Notes: generated from the sequence alone by a model not told the origin. A DNA stretch of 64,000 nucleotides from Pseudoalteromonas undina (GCF_000238275.3 NZ_AHCF03000004.1:310001-374000); one strand, 5' to 3'; numbered from the stretch's first letter, positions 26,252-35,540 are shown. Made by a program: numbers and translations.

Positions 26252-27970
26252 TTATGCTTGCTTGTTATTAAAAACATACCGAGGTAGTCCCCATGCCAGT
26301 ATAAAGCCGAGAAGAGGTAAGCCCATTTGCAGTATTGCATACACAGCACTGGTTCGCCTACTTGCACCATTGGCAAGTGTTACGGCTTCGGTGGTTATGG
26401 TGGCTATTCGGCCACCCCCTGCTAACTGGGTTGATAAATACTGGCCAAAACTTATTGCCAACCCCAGCGCCATCGCAATTAAAATAGGCGCAAATAGTTG
26501 TGGCAATTTAACTTGTATAAACACCTTCCATGGGCTTGAGCCTAAGCTTGCAGCAACACGCGCTAATCTTGGGTCTAAACGCCTGTAACTATCGGCAATA
26601 GATAAAAAAACATAGGGTAAAACAAACAGCAAGTGTACAAATATCACATTAAAAAAAGCATGCTGACTATTTAGCAATTGCTGTAGCCACACAATACCAA
26701 ATAAAAAGGCGATACTGGGTACCAACAACGGCAGGTATATAATTAACAGTGCCCACTTCGCCAAAGGTTTAGCCGTGATTTGCTCTGCTTCTAAACATAG
26801 TAGCACCAAAATAGTGGCAAAACCCGAGCTAACCACGCCAACCACTAAGGTATTAAATAAAGGAGTGTAAATGTGTGTAAAGGCATTTTCAAAGTGTAGT
26901 AATACCAAACTTGAGGGTAAGGTATCCGGAAAACGCCAATAGCCAGCTACTGACCAAAATACTAATCCAATTAACGCAGCTGCAATGAAGACTAAAATTA
27001 CGCAAGTAACGATATAAGTAAAAGCACGAACAAGTTGGTGAGCATAATGGCGTCGGCCGTTGATGAGTGACTGACTAAAAATCATGGCACTGATTTTTTC
27101 AAGCAATAGCCAAATTAGCAGTAGTCCAACAGTGATCGCTAATTGTAACAGAGCACCCGCTGAGGCCTTTATGCGCAGGGTTAAATCTACATCGTTAAAC
27201 CAATGCATGATAGCAACGGCTAAAGTAGGGGGCGTATTTGGCCCAAGTATCAGTGTCATCTCAACGCTCGCACTAGCATAAGCAAGTACTGCAAAAATGG
27301 GCAAACGTAACAGTGGGTATAAATTAGGTAGCACCACTTTAAAAAATGCCACCATGGGGTAATAACCTAAATTAATGGCAATTTGATGCTGCATTCGTAG
27401 CTTTTTGCCAAGTTCAGGCTGCGCTAAAATACCCAATGCAATCAGTAGTAAAAAAGGCAGCTCTTTAAGTACAAGCCCAATAATAATGCTCCAGCCAAAA
27501 GCGTCATAAGGTAATGAGCCCTCAGGAGCTAATTGCCAGCCCGTTAACCAAGGCGAAAATAAGCGCGTAAATAATCCCGATGGCGCGATTAAAAAACTGA
27601 CCGCAATTGCCGCTGCAGCGTGGGGAATAACCAGTATGGGACTCAATACATATTCAATTCGTTTTAGCCATACACTATTAAAAAATGCAGCCAGCATAAT
27701 AATCATGAGCGCAAACGCTATTAATGTACTAATTAGTCCAGTGCGTATGCTCAGGCCTATCATTTGTGAAAGCCCCGGTGTATCCCATAAAACATTAAAC
27801 CCAGCCAAACTCATGTTGGTTTTATTCAAGGCAGGCGCCCAGCCAAAGGCAGGCAACATTACTCCCATTAGGCCGCCTAATACAGGTATTGTTAACAGTG
27901 CCAGCAAACAGTAAGGGGTTACTTTGACTAGGCGTGAGAATAAATCAGCTGAATGGAGTACCTTACTCAT
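26252..27970 (-). CDS. ABC importer permease, duplicated (YnjC-like)
   Basis: 572 aa with roughly twelve membrane segments in two homologous halves, each carrying an EAA-type loop: near ALGILAQPELGKKLRMQHQI-NLGYYP in the first half and DPRLARVAASLGSSPWKVFIQ in the second. Two permease domains in one chain are typical of the ThiP, FbpB and YnjC group, which import thiamine, ferric iron or unknown solutes. Its start codon overlaps the stop of the binding-protein gene (ATGA, 27967-27970). Confidence 0.88.
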   Translation of the reverse strand: MSKVLHSADLFSRLVKVTPYCLLALLTIPVLGGLMGVMLPAFGWAPALNKTNMSLAGFNVLWDTPGLSQMIGLSIRTGLISTLIAFALMIIMLAAFFNSVWLKRIEYVLSPILVIPHAAAAIAVSFLIAPSGLFTRLFSPWLTGWQLAPEGSLPYDAFGWSIIIGLVLKELPFLLLIALGILAQPELGKKLRMQHQIAINLGYYPMVAFFKVVLPNLYPLLRLPIFAVLAYASASVEMTLILGPNTPPTLAVAIMHWFNDVDLTLRIKASAGALLQLAITVGLLLIWLLLEKISAMIFSQSLINGRRHYAHQLVRAFTYIVTCVILVFIAAALIGLVFWSVAGYWRFPDTLPSSLVLLHFENAFTHIYTPLFNTLVVGVVSSGFATILVLLCLEAEQITAKPLAKWALLIIYLPLLVPSIAFLFGIVWLQQLLNSQHAFFNVIFVHLLFVLPYVFLSIADSYRRLDPRLARVAASLGSSPWKVFIQVKLPQLFAPILIAMALGLAISFGQYLSTQLAGGGRIATITTEAVTLANGASRRTSAVYAILQMGLPLLGFILAWGLPRYVFNNKQA

Positions 27971-29229
27971 TGGCTTGCTCCATAACGGGTTTCCCAGCCA
28001 GTATTAATTGCCTCCACCCAGCTCGGATGTGGCTCACTGAGTGTACGTTTAACACTATTTAGAGGCAGTGCGCTAGGATGCGGCTGTACGGTTTTAAATA
28101 AGCCCTGCTGCTCTGCGCTTAAGCTGGTTTGAATTAATACCGTTTTGTCACCCCATATAGCAGTTTTTTGTTTATGCGCTTGCGCTGCGGGGCTTAATAA
28201 AAAGTCAGCCACTAATTGCGCACTTTGCTGGTGGCTTGCATTATAAGGAATAGCGACAAAGTGAGTGTTACTTAAGCTACCATCGGCCATTGCATAACTT
28301 CTTATACTTTTTGGTAAATCATAGCGCTTTACCGCAGCCGGTACTTCTGGTGCCGAAAAAGTAAAGCCAATACTAAGCTCGGTATCGTCTATTAAGCGGC
28401 GCATTTGTATACCGCTTTGCATGAAGTATTCGCCATTGCGCCACAGATTAGGGTGCAATTTATTTAGAAACGTCCACAACGGATCAAGTACTTGGGCTGT
28501 GTTTTTATCATTAGCAGGTTGATTTAGTTTTGCTTGTAGCATTGCATCGCTATGTTGGTGTAATACCACTAATGCATATTTTAAAAAGCTCATCCCTAAA
28601 AAGTCAGGGGGTTTGGGGTAACTAAATCGGCCTGGGTTTGCTTTACTCCAGCTCAATAACTTATTAAGGGTTTGAGGAGGAGAGCTCGTTGCTAGCGTAT
28701 CGTAATAAAAAGTCAGTGATGCCTGCCCCCAAGGGGCTTCCATTCCTTGAGTGGGTAAACCAAAATCAAACAACACGCTGGGATTGTTTTCTGGATTGGT
28801 GTAAATAAAATTAGGCAATTTATCAGCCCAGTCTTTTAGTAAAAGCCCGTGCTTACTCATAGCTGCAAAGTTAGCCCCATTGATCCAAATTAAATCGACA
28901 CTGCCTTGAGTGTGATTATTTGCTGATTTTTCTGCGAGTACGCGGCTAACGGCCTCGCTGGTGTCGCTGAGCTTTATATGGACTAACTCAATGTTATATT
29001 TAGCTTTTACTTGCTCAGCCGCCCACTGAATATAGGCATTTATTTGCGCATCACCGCCCCAAGCATAAAAATATACGCTTTGGTCTTTACCTGAGCTTTC
29101 AACTTGCTGCCAACGGCTTTGTAATTGTGTATTTGCTAGGCTTTTAAAACTAAAAATAAGGCAAATACAAAACGCGACACAACATAAGCTGTATCGCGAT
29201 AATGTTTGCCAAAATTTATTGGCGAGCAT
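27967..29229 (-). CDS. ABC importer periplasmic binding protein (YnjB-like)
   Basis: 420 aa with an N-terminal signal peptide (hydrophobic residues ~14-31, cleavage near SLANT). The mature part looks like a type II solute-binding protein: VYFYAWGGDAQINAYIQWAAEQVKAKYNIELVHIKL near the start, VDLIWINGANFAAMSKHGLL, then PWGQASLTFYYDTL. This resembles E. coli YnjB. The ligand is unknown; relatives bind thiamine, polyamines or ferric iron. Its first 14 bases overlap the end of the DUF547 gene, and it is coupled to the permease gene. Confidence 0.87.
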   Translation of the reverse strand: MLANKFWQTLSRYSLCCVAFCICLIFSFKSLANTQLQSRWQQVESSGKDQSVYFYAWGGDAQINAYIQWAAEQVKAKYNIELVHIKLSDTSEAVSRVLAEKSANNHTQGSVDLIWINGANFAAMSKHGLLLKDWADKLPNFIYTNPENNPSVLFDFGLPTQGMEAPWGQASLTFYYDTLATSSPPQTLNKLLSWSKANPGRFSYPKPPDFLGMSFLKYALVVLHQHSDAMLQAKLNQPANDKNTAQVLDPLWTFLNKLHPNLWRNGEYFMQSGIQMRRLIDDTELSIGFTFSAPEVPAAVKRYDLPKSIRSYAMADGSLSNTHFVAIPYNASHQQSAQLVADFLLSPAAQAHKQKTAIWGDKTVLIQTSLSAEQQGLFKTVQPHPSALPLNSVKRTLSEPHPSWVEAINTGWETRYGASQ

Positions 29230-30022
29230 TTAAATCCCAGTTGTAGTCTAAAAACTTAACTTTCATGTTGTTATTTTTAAGTGCTTTTTGCTGAGCGGGT
29301 GTCAGCTTTAGTGCTTTAGGGTATTGCATAAAAAACTGCTGTAGCGTATTTGCGCCTTTAAAGCCTTGTTCAAAATCATCGCCGTACCACTTAAATATTG
29401 AAGACATAGTTAGCGTGTTATCTTGCGCTATATTTCGAGTCATGTCTGATAAAAAACGCATCGTTTGCTCTTGCAATTGGCTTTCTAAATCAGTGGCTGT
29501 GTAGGCTTCTTCACGTAGTGCTGGGCAGCCAATACTGGCACAATTTACAGCAAAGTGAATACGTGGGTCGTTGTACTTACCACTGCCACGTATTAAACCA
29601 TGTTCTATATCATCAAGGCTGCGAGTTTTATCAAGTAATGGCACAAACTCTTTGCTCCACGGTGAGCTAAAAAAACTGCCTAACTCTTTAATTGATTTAA
29701 GATCTGGGTATTTTGTTAATATCAGCTCAACAGTAAAGGCGTTATACGCGTTGATTAAAAACGCCAGCTGCTTAGGTTTTTCCCATGTATCAAACTCATT
29801 TTGCGTAACAGCCGATAACGAATCTAAATAAGCTTTAAGTTCGCTGCGCTTAGCTTTTATTGCTGAGTAATTAACCTCAGTGCTGTGACCATGATTAATA
29901 GCTACAACATGCTTGTTTAATAATGCATTCCAGCTGTCATGCATATTTTGAGCTTTGCTTGCAAACGATGTTGCAAGCAAAGCAGAACCTAATAATAGCG
30001 CTTTTAAAGGTGTTTTAAACAT
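29216..30022 (-). CDS. DUF547-family secreted protein
   Basis: 268 aa from the ATG at 30022, one base after the stop of the upstream gene; a longer frame from 30109 would start inside that gene. Residues 1-24 (MFKTPLKALLLGSALLATSF...) form a signal peptide. The body has DUF547 features: KQLAFLINAYNAFTVELIL, IHFAVNCASIGCPALREEAYTA and the closing FKWYGDDFEQG. The C-G-x-P region and conserved Asn/Cys suggest a papain-like or transglutaminase-like fold, but no activity is known. In marine gammaproteobacteria such genes often lie next to the VTT-reductase gene upstream, as here. Confidence 0.85.
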   Translation of the reverse strand: MFKTPLKALLLGSALLATSFASKAQNMHDSWNALLNKHVVAINHGHSTEVNYSAIKAKRSELKAYLDSLSAVTQNEFDTWEKPKQLAFLINAYNAFTVELILTKYPDLKSIKELGSFFSSPWSKEFVPLLDKTRSLDDIEHGLIRGSGKYNDPRIHFAVNCASIGCPALREEAYTATDLESQLQEQTMRFLSDMTRNIAQDNTLTMSSIFKWYGDDFEQGFKGANTLQQFFMQYPKALKLTPAQQKALKNNNMKVKFLDYNWDLNARQ

Positions 30023-30023
30023 A

Positions 30024-32177
30024 TTAGCCTCTGCGCCAGGCGTGGTATTTTTCCAGCAAGTTAAGTACCTTTTCAGGAGCATGAGCACGTTTCCATTCGC
30101 CCGCCACATATTTGTTACCTTCAGCCCATGTTGGGTAGCTGTGAATGGTGCCCAATATTTTATTAAGTCCTAAACCGTGTTTCATGGCTAACACAAACTC
30201 AGCAATTAAATCGCCAGCGTGTTCAGATACCACAGTGACACCGAGGATTTTGTCTTTACCTTTAGGGGTGATCACTTTAATAAAACCATTGTTAGCGCTT
30301 TCGGTAATGGCGCGATCTAGCTCTTCAAATTCAAAGCGGGTGATTTCATAGTCTATGCCTTTTTCAATCGCTTCTTGTTCATTTATGCCCACCCGTGCTA
30401 CTTCAGGGTCAATAAATGTGGTCCACGGAATGACACGGTAATCCACTTTAAACTTTTTAAGGTTACCAAATAAGCCATTTACTGCTGCGTACCAACCCTG
30501 GTGAGCAGCTACGTGTGTAAACTGATACGGGCCTACAATATCGCCTGCGGCAAAAATATTAGGGTAGAGTGTTTCAAGGTATTCATTTGTGACTACAGTG
30601 CGGCTCGTTTCAATACCTAGTTCTTCAAGGCCGTAACCTTTAAGGCGAGCGCTTCGGCCAACAGCACATAGTAGCTCATCGTATTCAATATCGATTTCGT
30701 TGTCGTTATGTTTTACCACAATGAATTTTTTGCCATCGCGCTCTTCACAGCGCAGTGCCTGATGCGAAGTTAAAATGTTTACGCCGCTTTGCGTTAGCGC
30801 TTCGTGAGCAAATTTAGACACCTCTAAGTCTTCTTTGATCATAATGCGTTCAGCCATTTCAATTTGTGTAACGTTTGAACCTAAACGCGCAAAGCTTTGT
30901 GCCAATTCGCTACCAATTGGCCCACCGCCAAGTACTACAAGCTTTTTAGGGGCATCGTCAAGCTCAGCAAACTTGCTCCATAACGTATCGCTGGTTACAT
31001 AGCCGGTTTCTTCAATACCCGGAAGTGGCGGTACAAATGGGCGTGCGCCAGTGGCAATAACAATAGTACGGGCAGTGAGTGTTTGCGTGCCGCCATTATT
31101 TAATTTAATTTCCACCGTCCACGGGTCGATAAGTTTGGCGTAGCCTTTTACAACATCTACGCCTAAATTTGTGTAGCGCTCAACACTGTCGTGTGGAGCT
31201 ATATCGGCAATCACTTGCTGTACACGTGCCATTATTTTTTTAAACGAAAACTGCGGTGTCGTGCTTTGTAGCCCATATTTTTCAGCTTGGCGCATTTGCT
31301 GGGCTACTTTTGCACTTTTAATAATAGCTTTACTAGGTACACAGCCAGTGTTTAAGCAGTCGCCGCCCATTTCGCCGGCTTCAATTAGGGTTACTTTGGC
31401 TTTAACCGCTGCTGCAATATAGCTTGTCACTAAGCCGCCAGCACCCGCGCCAATAACAATCATGTTACGGTCGAACTTTTTAGGTTTAGTGTAGTTTTTA
31501 TAAACACGACGCTTTTTTATTGCATTTATAAGGCTTTTTGCAATTAACGGAAATACCCCTAATAACGCAAACGATAAAATTAAATCCAGCGATAAAATGC
31601 CAGATAAGCTCTCTATTTGCGCAAGTTGTGTACCTGCGTTTACAAATACAAATGTACCCGCCAGCATGCCTACTTGGCTTACCCAGTAAAAAGTCCATGA
31701 CTTAATAGCGGTTAAACCCATTAATAAATTAATTAAAAAGAACGGAAAAACAGGCACTAAGCGCAGCGTAAATAAGTAAAATGCGCCTTCTTTTTCAACC
31801 CCAGTATCTATAGCGGCTAAGCGTTCAGGAAAGCGTTTTTTTATGGTATCGCGCAATAAATAACGTGACACTAAAAATGCTAACGTAGCACCAATGCTTG
31901 AGGCAAACGAGGCAACTAATAGCCCTTGAGCCAAACCAAATAATGCACCAGCGGCTAGCGTTAAAATGGCTGCACCGGGCAATGATAGCGCGGTCACTAA
32001 TATATAAAGTAAAAAGAACCCTCCGATCACCAAAAGCGGTGATTGAGCTTTGTACTGATCAAATTGTGCCATTGATCCTTTTAGCCCGTCGAGGGTAAGA
32101 AGCTGGTTTAGGTCATAAAAAAAGAATAAGCCGACACCTATCGCCGCCAGTAATAACAAACTTAGTTTTTTTAACAT
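30024..32177 (-). CDS. Fusion of VTT/TVP38 membrane domain and flavin disulfide reductase
   Basis: 717 aa from the ATG at 32177 (GAGAGA upstream); the frame opens at a TTG 12 bases earlier. Residues ~1-225 are a TVP38/TMEM64-type (VTT) membrane domain with G-rich ALSLPGAAILTLAAGALFG and VFPFFLINLLMG. Residues ~240-717 are a class I pyridine nucleotide-disulfide oxidoreductase: FAD site VIGAGAGGLVTSYIAA, redox pair GGDCLNTGCVPSK, NAD(P) site VVLGGGPIGSELAQ, second FAD motif FAAGDIVG and the dimer-domain end GTIHSYPTWAE. It resembles mercuric reductase and dihydrolipoamide dehydrogenase but lacks the paired C-terminal cysteines of MerA, so mercury reduction is not supported. The membrane tether suggests electron transfer to a membrane or envelope thiol partner. 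Confidence 0.88.
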   Translation of the reverse strand: MLKKLSLLLLAAIGVGLFFFYDLNQLLTLDGLKGSMAQFDQYKAQSPLLVIGGFFLLYILVTALSLPGAAILTLAAGALFGLAQGLLVASFASSIGATLAFLVSRYLLRDTIKKRFPERLAAIDTGVEKEGAFYLFTLRLVPVFPFFLINLLMGLTAIKSWTFYWVSQVGMLAGTFVFVNAGTQLAQIESLSGILSLDLILSFALLGVFPLIAKSLINAIKKRRVYKNYTKPKKFDRNMIVIGAGAGGLVTSYIAAAVKAKVTLIEAGEMGGDCLNTGCVPSKAIIKSAKVAQQMRQAEKYGLQSTTPQFSFKKIMARVQQVIADIAPHDSVERYTNLGVDVVKGYAKLIDPWTVEIKLNNGGTQTLTARTIVIATGARPFVPPLPGIEETGYVTSDTLWSKFAELDDAPKKLVVLGGGPIGSELAQSFARLGSNVTQIEMAERIMIKEDLEVSKFAHEALTQSGVNILTSHQALRCEERDGKKFIVVKHNDNEIDIEYDELLCAVGRSARLKGYGLEELGIETSRTVVTNEYLETLYPNIFAAGDIVGPYQFTHVAAHQGWYAAVNGLFGNLKKFKVDYRVIPWTTFIDPEVARVGINEQEAIEKGIDYEITRFEFEELDRAITESANNGFIKVITPKGKDKILGVTVVSEHAGDLIAEFVLAMKHGLGLNKILGTIHSYPTWAEGNKYVAGEWKRAHAPEKVLNLLEKYHAWRRG

Positions 32178-32194
32178 GCTATCTCTCAAACGGT

Positions 32195-34546
32195 TTAAAA
32201 GTTATGGGTAAGCGTGAGCTTAGCGTTAATTGGTAATTCTGGGAACGCGAGTGTCGCGCCAAAATAGCCACCTTCAAATACAGGGCGCCAGTTTTGCTGA
32301 TCGGTAATATTATTTACATCAAGCCTCAATTTAGTTGCTGAGGTAAACGCATAGCTGGTATTAACATTTAAGGTGTGCTGATCGCGAATGTATACGGTAG
32401 CCAAAAAATCTAAAGGGTAGCTTTTAGTATACAGGGCAGAAAATCCAGCTTGCCACTGAGAAGTAATTGTATAGTTAGCGTTTAAGCTTAACGATTGCTC
32501 TGGGATCCCTTGTACTTGACGGTTTGAGGGAGCAAAAGCTGTGTAACTGGGTGCGCCAATGCTGTTACCCGCAATAATATCGGGACGCGAATTATCAAAC
32601 GCATCGGCTATTTGAGCTGAGTCTTGGCCTGTCGCAGAGTTATCATAACGGGCATCAATGTAACTGTAGCCTGCGCTTACCCAGTAAGGGTAAGCGTCGT
32701 AAAATACTTGGCTTTCGAATCCGGTTGTACGAATACCAGTATTGCTACCATCGCGATTACGTAAGCTGCGGCGTTGGCTAAATACAGCAGCATCTGCATA
32801 CCAGTCGCTTTGTGTTGGCGCATATTTCACGCCAAACTCGACTAAAGTATTTTCCGTAGCAAAATTTTGTGCGCTAATTGTATTGTCACCACCTAACGTA
32901 TTACCGCCGGCCATGCTGTTAGAGGTGGCTTCGTTATAACTTGCTGCCGCATAAGTGGTTAAATCGTCATTAACTGAGTAATTAACGCTCAACTGCGCTG
33001 ATTGCAGGGTATCGTTAATGCTATCACTAGCCGCTATTTGACCTTGAGGCGCAATCGGGTCGCGTGCTTCTACATCATAGTAATCAACACGATAGCCAGC
33101 ACTGGTGCGTAAGCTGTCAGTCCATTGTGAGTCTTGTTGAATGGCAATGCCGGTTTGCCATGAGCGTGAGTCTGTAGTGTCTGATAAATTAAAATCACCA
33201 CTGCCATCATTGTTAATATCGTACTGACCACCAGGGGATACATATACACCGGGGCGTAGCTCTACCAAACGTGCTTTTTGAGTATCAGTTAATGGAATGC
33301 GGCGGTTTGAAAGTGGGCCGGTTAAATCAATAGGTGTGTCGGCTTCAGTAGTAAATTGGCTGTAACCCAATACTTTATTATAACGAACATCAACGGCGAA
33401 TAAGGTTTGCTGCTCATCACTCCATTGATAGGTGAGTTCAGTGCGGTTTTGTGCGGTATCGGCGCCATCAATTATTTCAACAAAACTATTTTGTGCTATT
33501 TCTTCGCGCTGCAAATGTTGAAAGTAAGTAATGTTTTTAATCGACATTACATCAGACAGTGCGCGCTTATAAATACTGTGAACTAAATAAGTGGTTGCTT
33601 GATTGAGATTATCAGGATCGGTAAGCACACGGCTGGTGTCTATTTTGACTTGTCCTGTAGGCGATATAATAGACCCTGCGCTAGGCACTGTGCTGCCATT
33701 CGCTTGTAACCCTTGACCAGTAATATACAGATTATGATCGATAAGCGCTTGGGTTGGGCGGTTTATACCAGCGTTATCGGTAAATTCTGTTTGGTACAGT
33801 TCAAAGTTAATGTCCCAACTGCTTTTGTCATCCGGTAAAATTTTTAATGCCGCAAACAAGCTATCACTTTGTGTGGCTGAATAGTCATAATAACTACCCT
33901 GATCAATATGCTCATAGCTAACACGTAAGCCAATTTTATCCTCAACAATCGGTGCGTTGTAATCTACTTGGGCACTATACTTATCCCAACTTCCTGCAGA
34001 CACCTTCACATTGCCTTTACGCTGATCAGTTGAGGCTGTTTTAGAGTGTAAGTTTACAAAGCCACCGTTACGTTGGCTTGAACCAAACAATACAGGTGGT
34101 GCGCCTTTAACCACATCGATTTGTTCTATCGCATTAAACGACAACGGCACACCAAAACCATTATTACCCGCTTGGCGTCGAGTACCATCTTGAAATAACT
34201 CACCTAACTGGCCGCGGATCGTCGGTAAACTTGGTGCACCAAAACCACTTGCAGCGTATGTATTAGGACTTACTGCCAGAACATCGTGCAATGTTGTTAT
34301 GTTAAGTTGCTCAATTAACTCTTTAGAAATAGGGGTCACAGAGCGAGCTATGTCTTGCAAAGCTAGGTTGTCGCCAAAAGGACCGTTTACTGTGGTGTTT
34401 TTAATAGAGAGGTTTTTAGATTTAAGCGCTTGACCTGCCACTTCAATTCGCTCAATGGGGTCAGAGCTAGTTGTTTCATTAGCCTGAGCAGCTAAAGCTA
34501 CATTTAATAGGGGGGCGAGGGTTAAAGCTAAATACGTGTATTTCAA
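32195..34546 (-). CDS. TonB-dependent receptor, first gene of the YnjBCD-type operon
   Basis: 783 aa. No ATG gives a sensible start; I chose TTG at 34546 because AGAGAAA precedes it and the next residues (KYTYLALTLAPLLNVALAAQ) make a signal peptide. The plug has IARSVTPISKELIEQLNITT and VLAVSPNTYAASGFGAPSLPTIRGQ, the style of FhuE/FpvA-like siderophore receptors, and VKGAPPVLFGSS. The barrel ends LTLTHNF. No Fur box or TPP riboswitch is visible upstream. It ends 17 bases before the VTT-reductase start and is probably co-transcribed with the ABC importer, so both may carry one substrate through both membranes. Confidence 0.85.
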   Translation of the reverse strand: MKYTYLALTLAPLLNVALAAQANETTSSDPIERIEVAGQALKSKNLSIKNTTVNGPFGDNLALQDIARSVTPISKELIEQLNITTLHDVLAVSPNTYAASGFGAPSLPTIRGQLGELFQDGTRRQAGNNGFGVPLSFNAIEQIDVVKGAPPVLFGSSQRNGGFVNLHSKTASTDQRKGNVKVSAGSWDKYSAQVDYNAPIVEDKIGLRVSYEHIDQGSYYDYSATQSDSLFAALKILPDDKSSWDINFELYQTEFTDNAGINRPTQALIDHNLYITGQGLQANGSTVPSAGSIISPTGQVKIDTSRVLTDPDNLNQATTYLVHSIYKRALSDVMSIKNITYFQHLQREEIAQNSFVEIIDGADTAQNRTELTYQWSDEQQTLFAVDVRYNKVLGYSQFTTEADTPIDLTGPLSNRRIPLTDTQKARLVELRPGVYVSPGGQYDINNDGSGDFNLSDTTDSRSWQTGIAIQQDSQWTDSLRTSAGYRVDYYDVEARDPIAPQGQIAASDSINDTLQSAQLSVNYSVNDDLTTYAAASYNEATSNSMAGGNTLGGDNTISAQNFATENTLVEFGVKYAPTQSDWYADAAVFSQRRSLRNRDGSNTGIRTTGFESQVFYDAYPYWVSAGYSYIDARYDNSATGQDSAQIADAFDNSRPDIIAGNSIGAPSYTAFAPSNRQVQGIPEQSLSLNANYTITSQWQAGFSALYTKSYPLDFLATVYIRDQHTLNVNTSYAFTSATKLRLDVNNITDQQNWRPVFEGGYFGATLAFPELPINAKLTLTHNF

Positions 34547-34781
34547 ATCGTGTTTCTCTATTGTTATATGTTGACGTACACAAAAGACCAAGACAGATAA
34601 AAATATCTTTCAATCAATTGCTAATATTTTTATTTTTTATCCTAGCGCTTAAATAATAGTGCCTTTAAATAACTCAACTTAAGATCAGTTTAGGTTTAAT
34701 TTTAATTAATTGAAAATAAAAATACGCTTATACGGTCTTACTTGCCAATTAGTTTATTTATATCTTTTTTAAGGAAATTTT
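34547..34781. promoter_or_regulatory. Divergent promoter region, eight-gene operon and DoxX-like gene
   Basis: 235 AT-rich bases between the leftward TonB receptor and the rightward DoxX-like gene. I found no perfect palindrome, Fur box or known riboswitch. A CTTAA-rich part around 34640-34700 is the most likely control segment. Confidence 0.4.
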
Positions 34782-35195
34782 ATGACAGATTCAATCAATA
34801 CAGATTTACAAACTCGTTTGCAATGGTCACTTTTATCGCTGCGCTTAGGGGTTTTCATAGTTATGGTAATGTGGACACTGGATAAATTTGTAAATCCGGG
34901 GCATAGCGCCCGTATCTTTGAACATTTTTATGGGATCAGTGGCTCTACCGATACTATTGCTTATATTTTAGGTGCACTGCAATTATTGCTAGTAATAGCA
35001 TTTTTAGTCGGTTTTAAAAAACGTATTACTTACGGTGTTATTTTTATAATGCATGGACTATCAACGCTGTCTTCTTACAACCAGTACATAGATGGCTTTA
35101 ATAATTTACTGTTTTTTGCAGCATGGCCTATTTGGGCTGCGTGTTTTGCGCTTTATTTATTACGCGATCAAGACGTAAAATTTACCGTTAAATAA
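34782..35195 (+). CDS. DoxX-like small integral membrane protein
   Basis: 137 aa with four hydrophobic segments (about residues 20-34, 55-75, 82-97, 104-124). The first helix region SLRLGVFIVMVMWTLDKFVNP and the LQLLLVIAFLVGFKKRITYG part resemble the DoxX/DUF417-like group. AAGGAAA stands before the ATG. Function unknown; DoxX proteins elsewhere work with membrane redox enzymes. It is divergent from the operon that contains a membrane-linked disulfide reductase, so a shared role is possible but unproven. Confidence 0.68.
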   Translation: MTDSINTDLQTRLQWSLLSLRLGVFIVMVMWTLDKFVNPGHSARIFEHFYGISGSTDTIAYILGALQLLLVIAFLVGFKKRITYGVIFIMHGLSTLSSYNQYIDGFNNLLFFAAWPIWAACFALYLLRDQDVKFTVK

Positions 35196-35540
35196 TAAGC
35201 AAAAAAAATGGTTATAAGCGTTAGCCTATAACCAATAAAGTACACAGGGAGTGTAGGAAGTTCTGTTGTGCACAGTAAGCGCTTAGCAAGCCATTTACTG
35301 TGTGTAATTAAAAGCACTTTTTGGTGCTTTAAGTTGCTTTAATAAATACGTACAATAATAAAAGCAAAGCTAATGCCAATTTTTAACAGTATGAATTTTA
35401 TAGGTTTTTATATTGTTTGGATTGTGGCTTTGCATAATGCAGGTAAATTTTTCTATATTGCAACGGTAAAAGTTACCTACTTTGCAATATGAAAAAATGG
35501 CACTGTTTTGGAATCCGATTCGACTAAAAGCAGCGCTGAT
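35196..35540. other. Convergent intergenic region with several hairpins
   Basis: No gene seen. Hairpins: TGGTTATA...TATAACCA (35211-35235), probable end of the DoxX-like transcript; CACAGTAA...TTACTGTG (35271-35302), enclosing TAAGCGCTTA; AAAGCAC...GTGCTTT (35311-35330); and a nested element at 35455-35490. The last is described among the findings. The RluA gene ends at 35541 in GCTGATTT-type symmetry that may help end its transcript. Confidence 0.55.
35455..35490. repeat. Nested double inverted repeat
   Basis: Outer arms ATATTGCAA (35455-35463) and TTGCAATAT (35482-35490) enclose inner arms GGTAA and TTACC around AAG (35465-35477). It has no U tract, so it is not a standard terminator. Confidence 0.6.

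Noticed and set aside
30024..32177. Mercuric reductase (merA)
   Set aside because: The C-terminal cysteine pair needed for mercury handling is absent, and no mer genes are nearby.
34547..34781. Possible TPP riboswitch or Fur box before the YnjBCD-type operon
   Set aside because: I looked on the minus strand for the CTGAGA/ACCTGA-type thiamine elements and for a Fur match; neither was present to a useful degree.
35271..35302. TAAGCGCTTA core as a third laminarin-type operator
   Set aside because: The flanks (AG...GC) differ from TGTAAGCGCTTACA and it lies between convergent genes, where an operator would have nothing to control.
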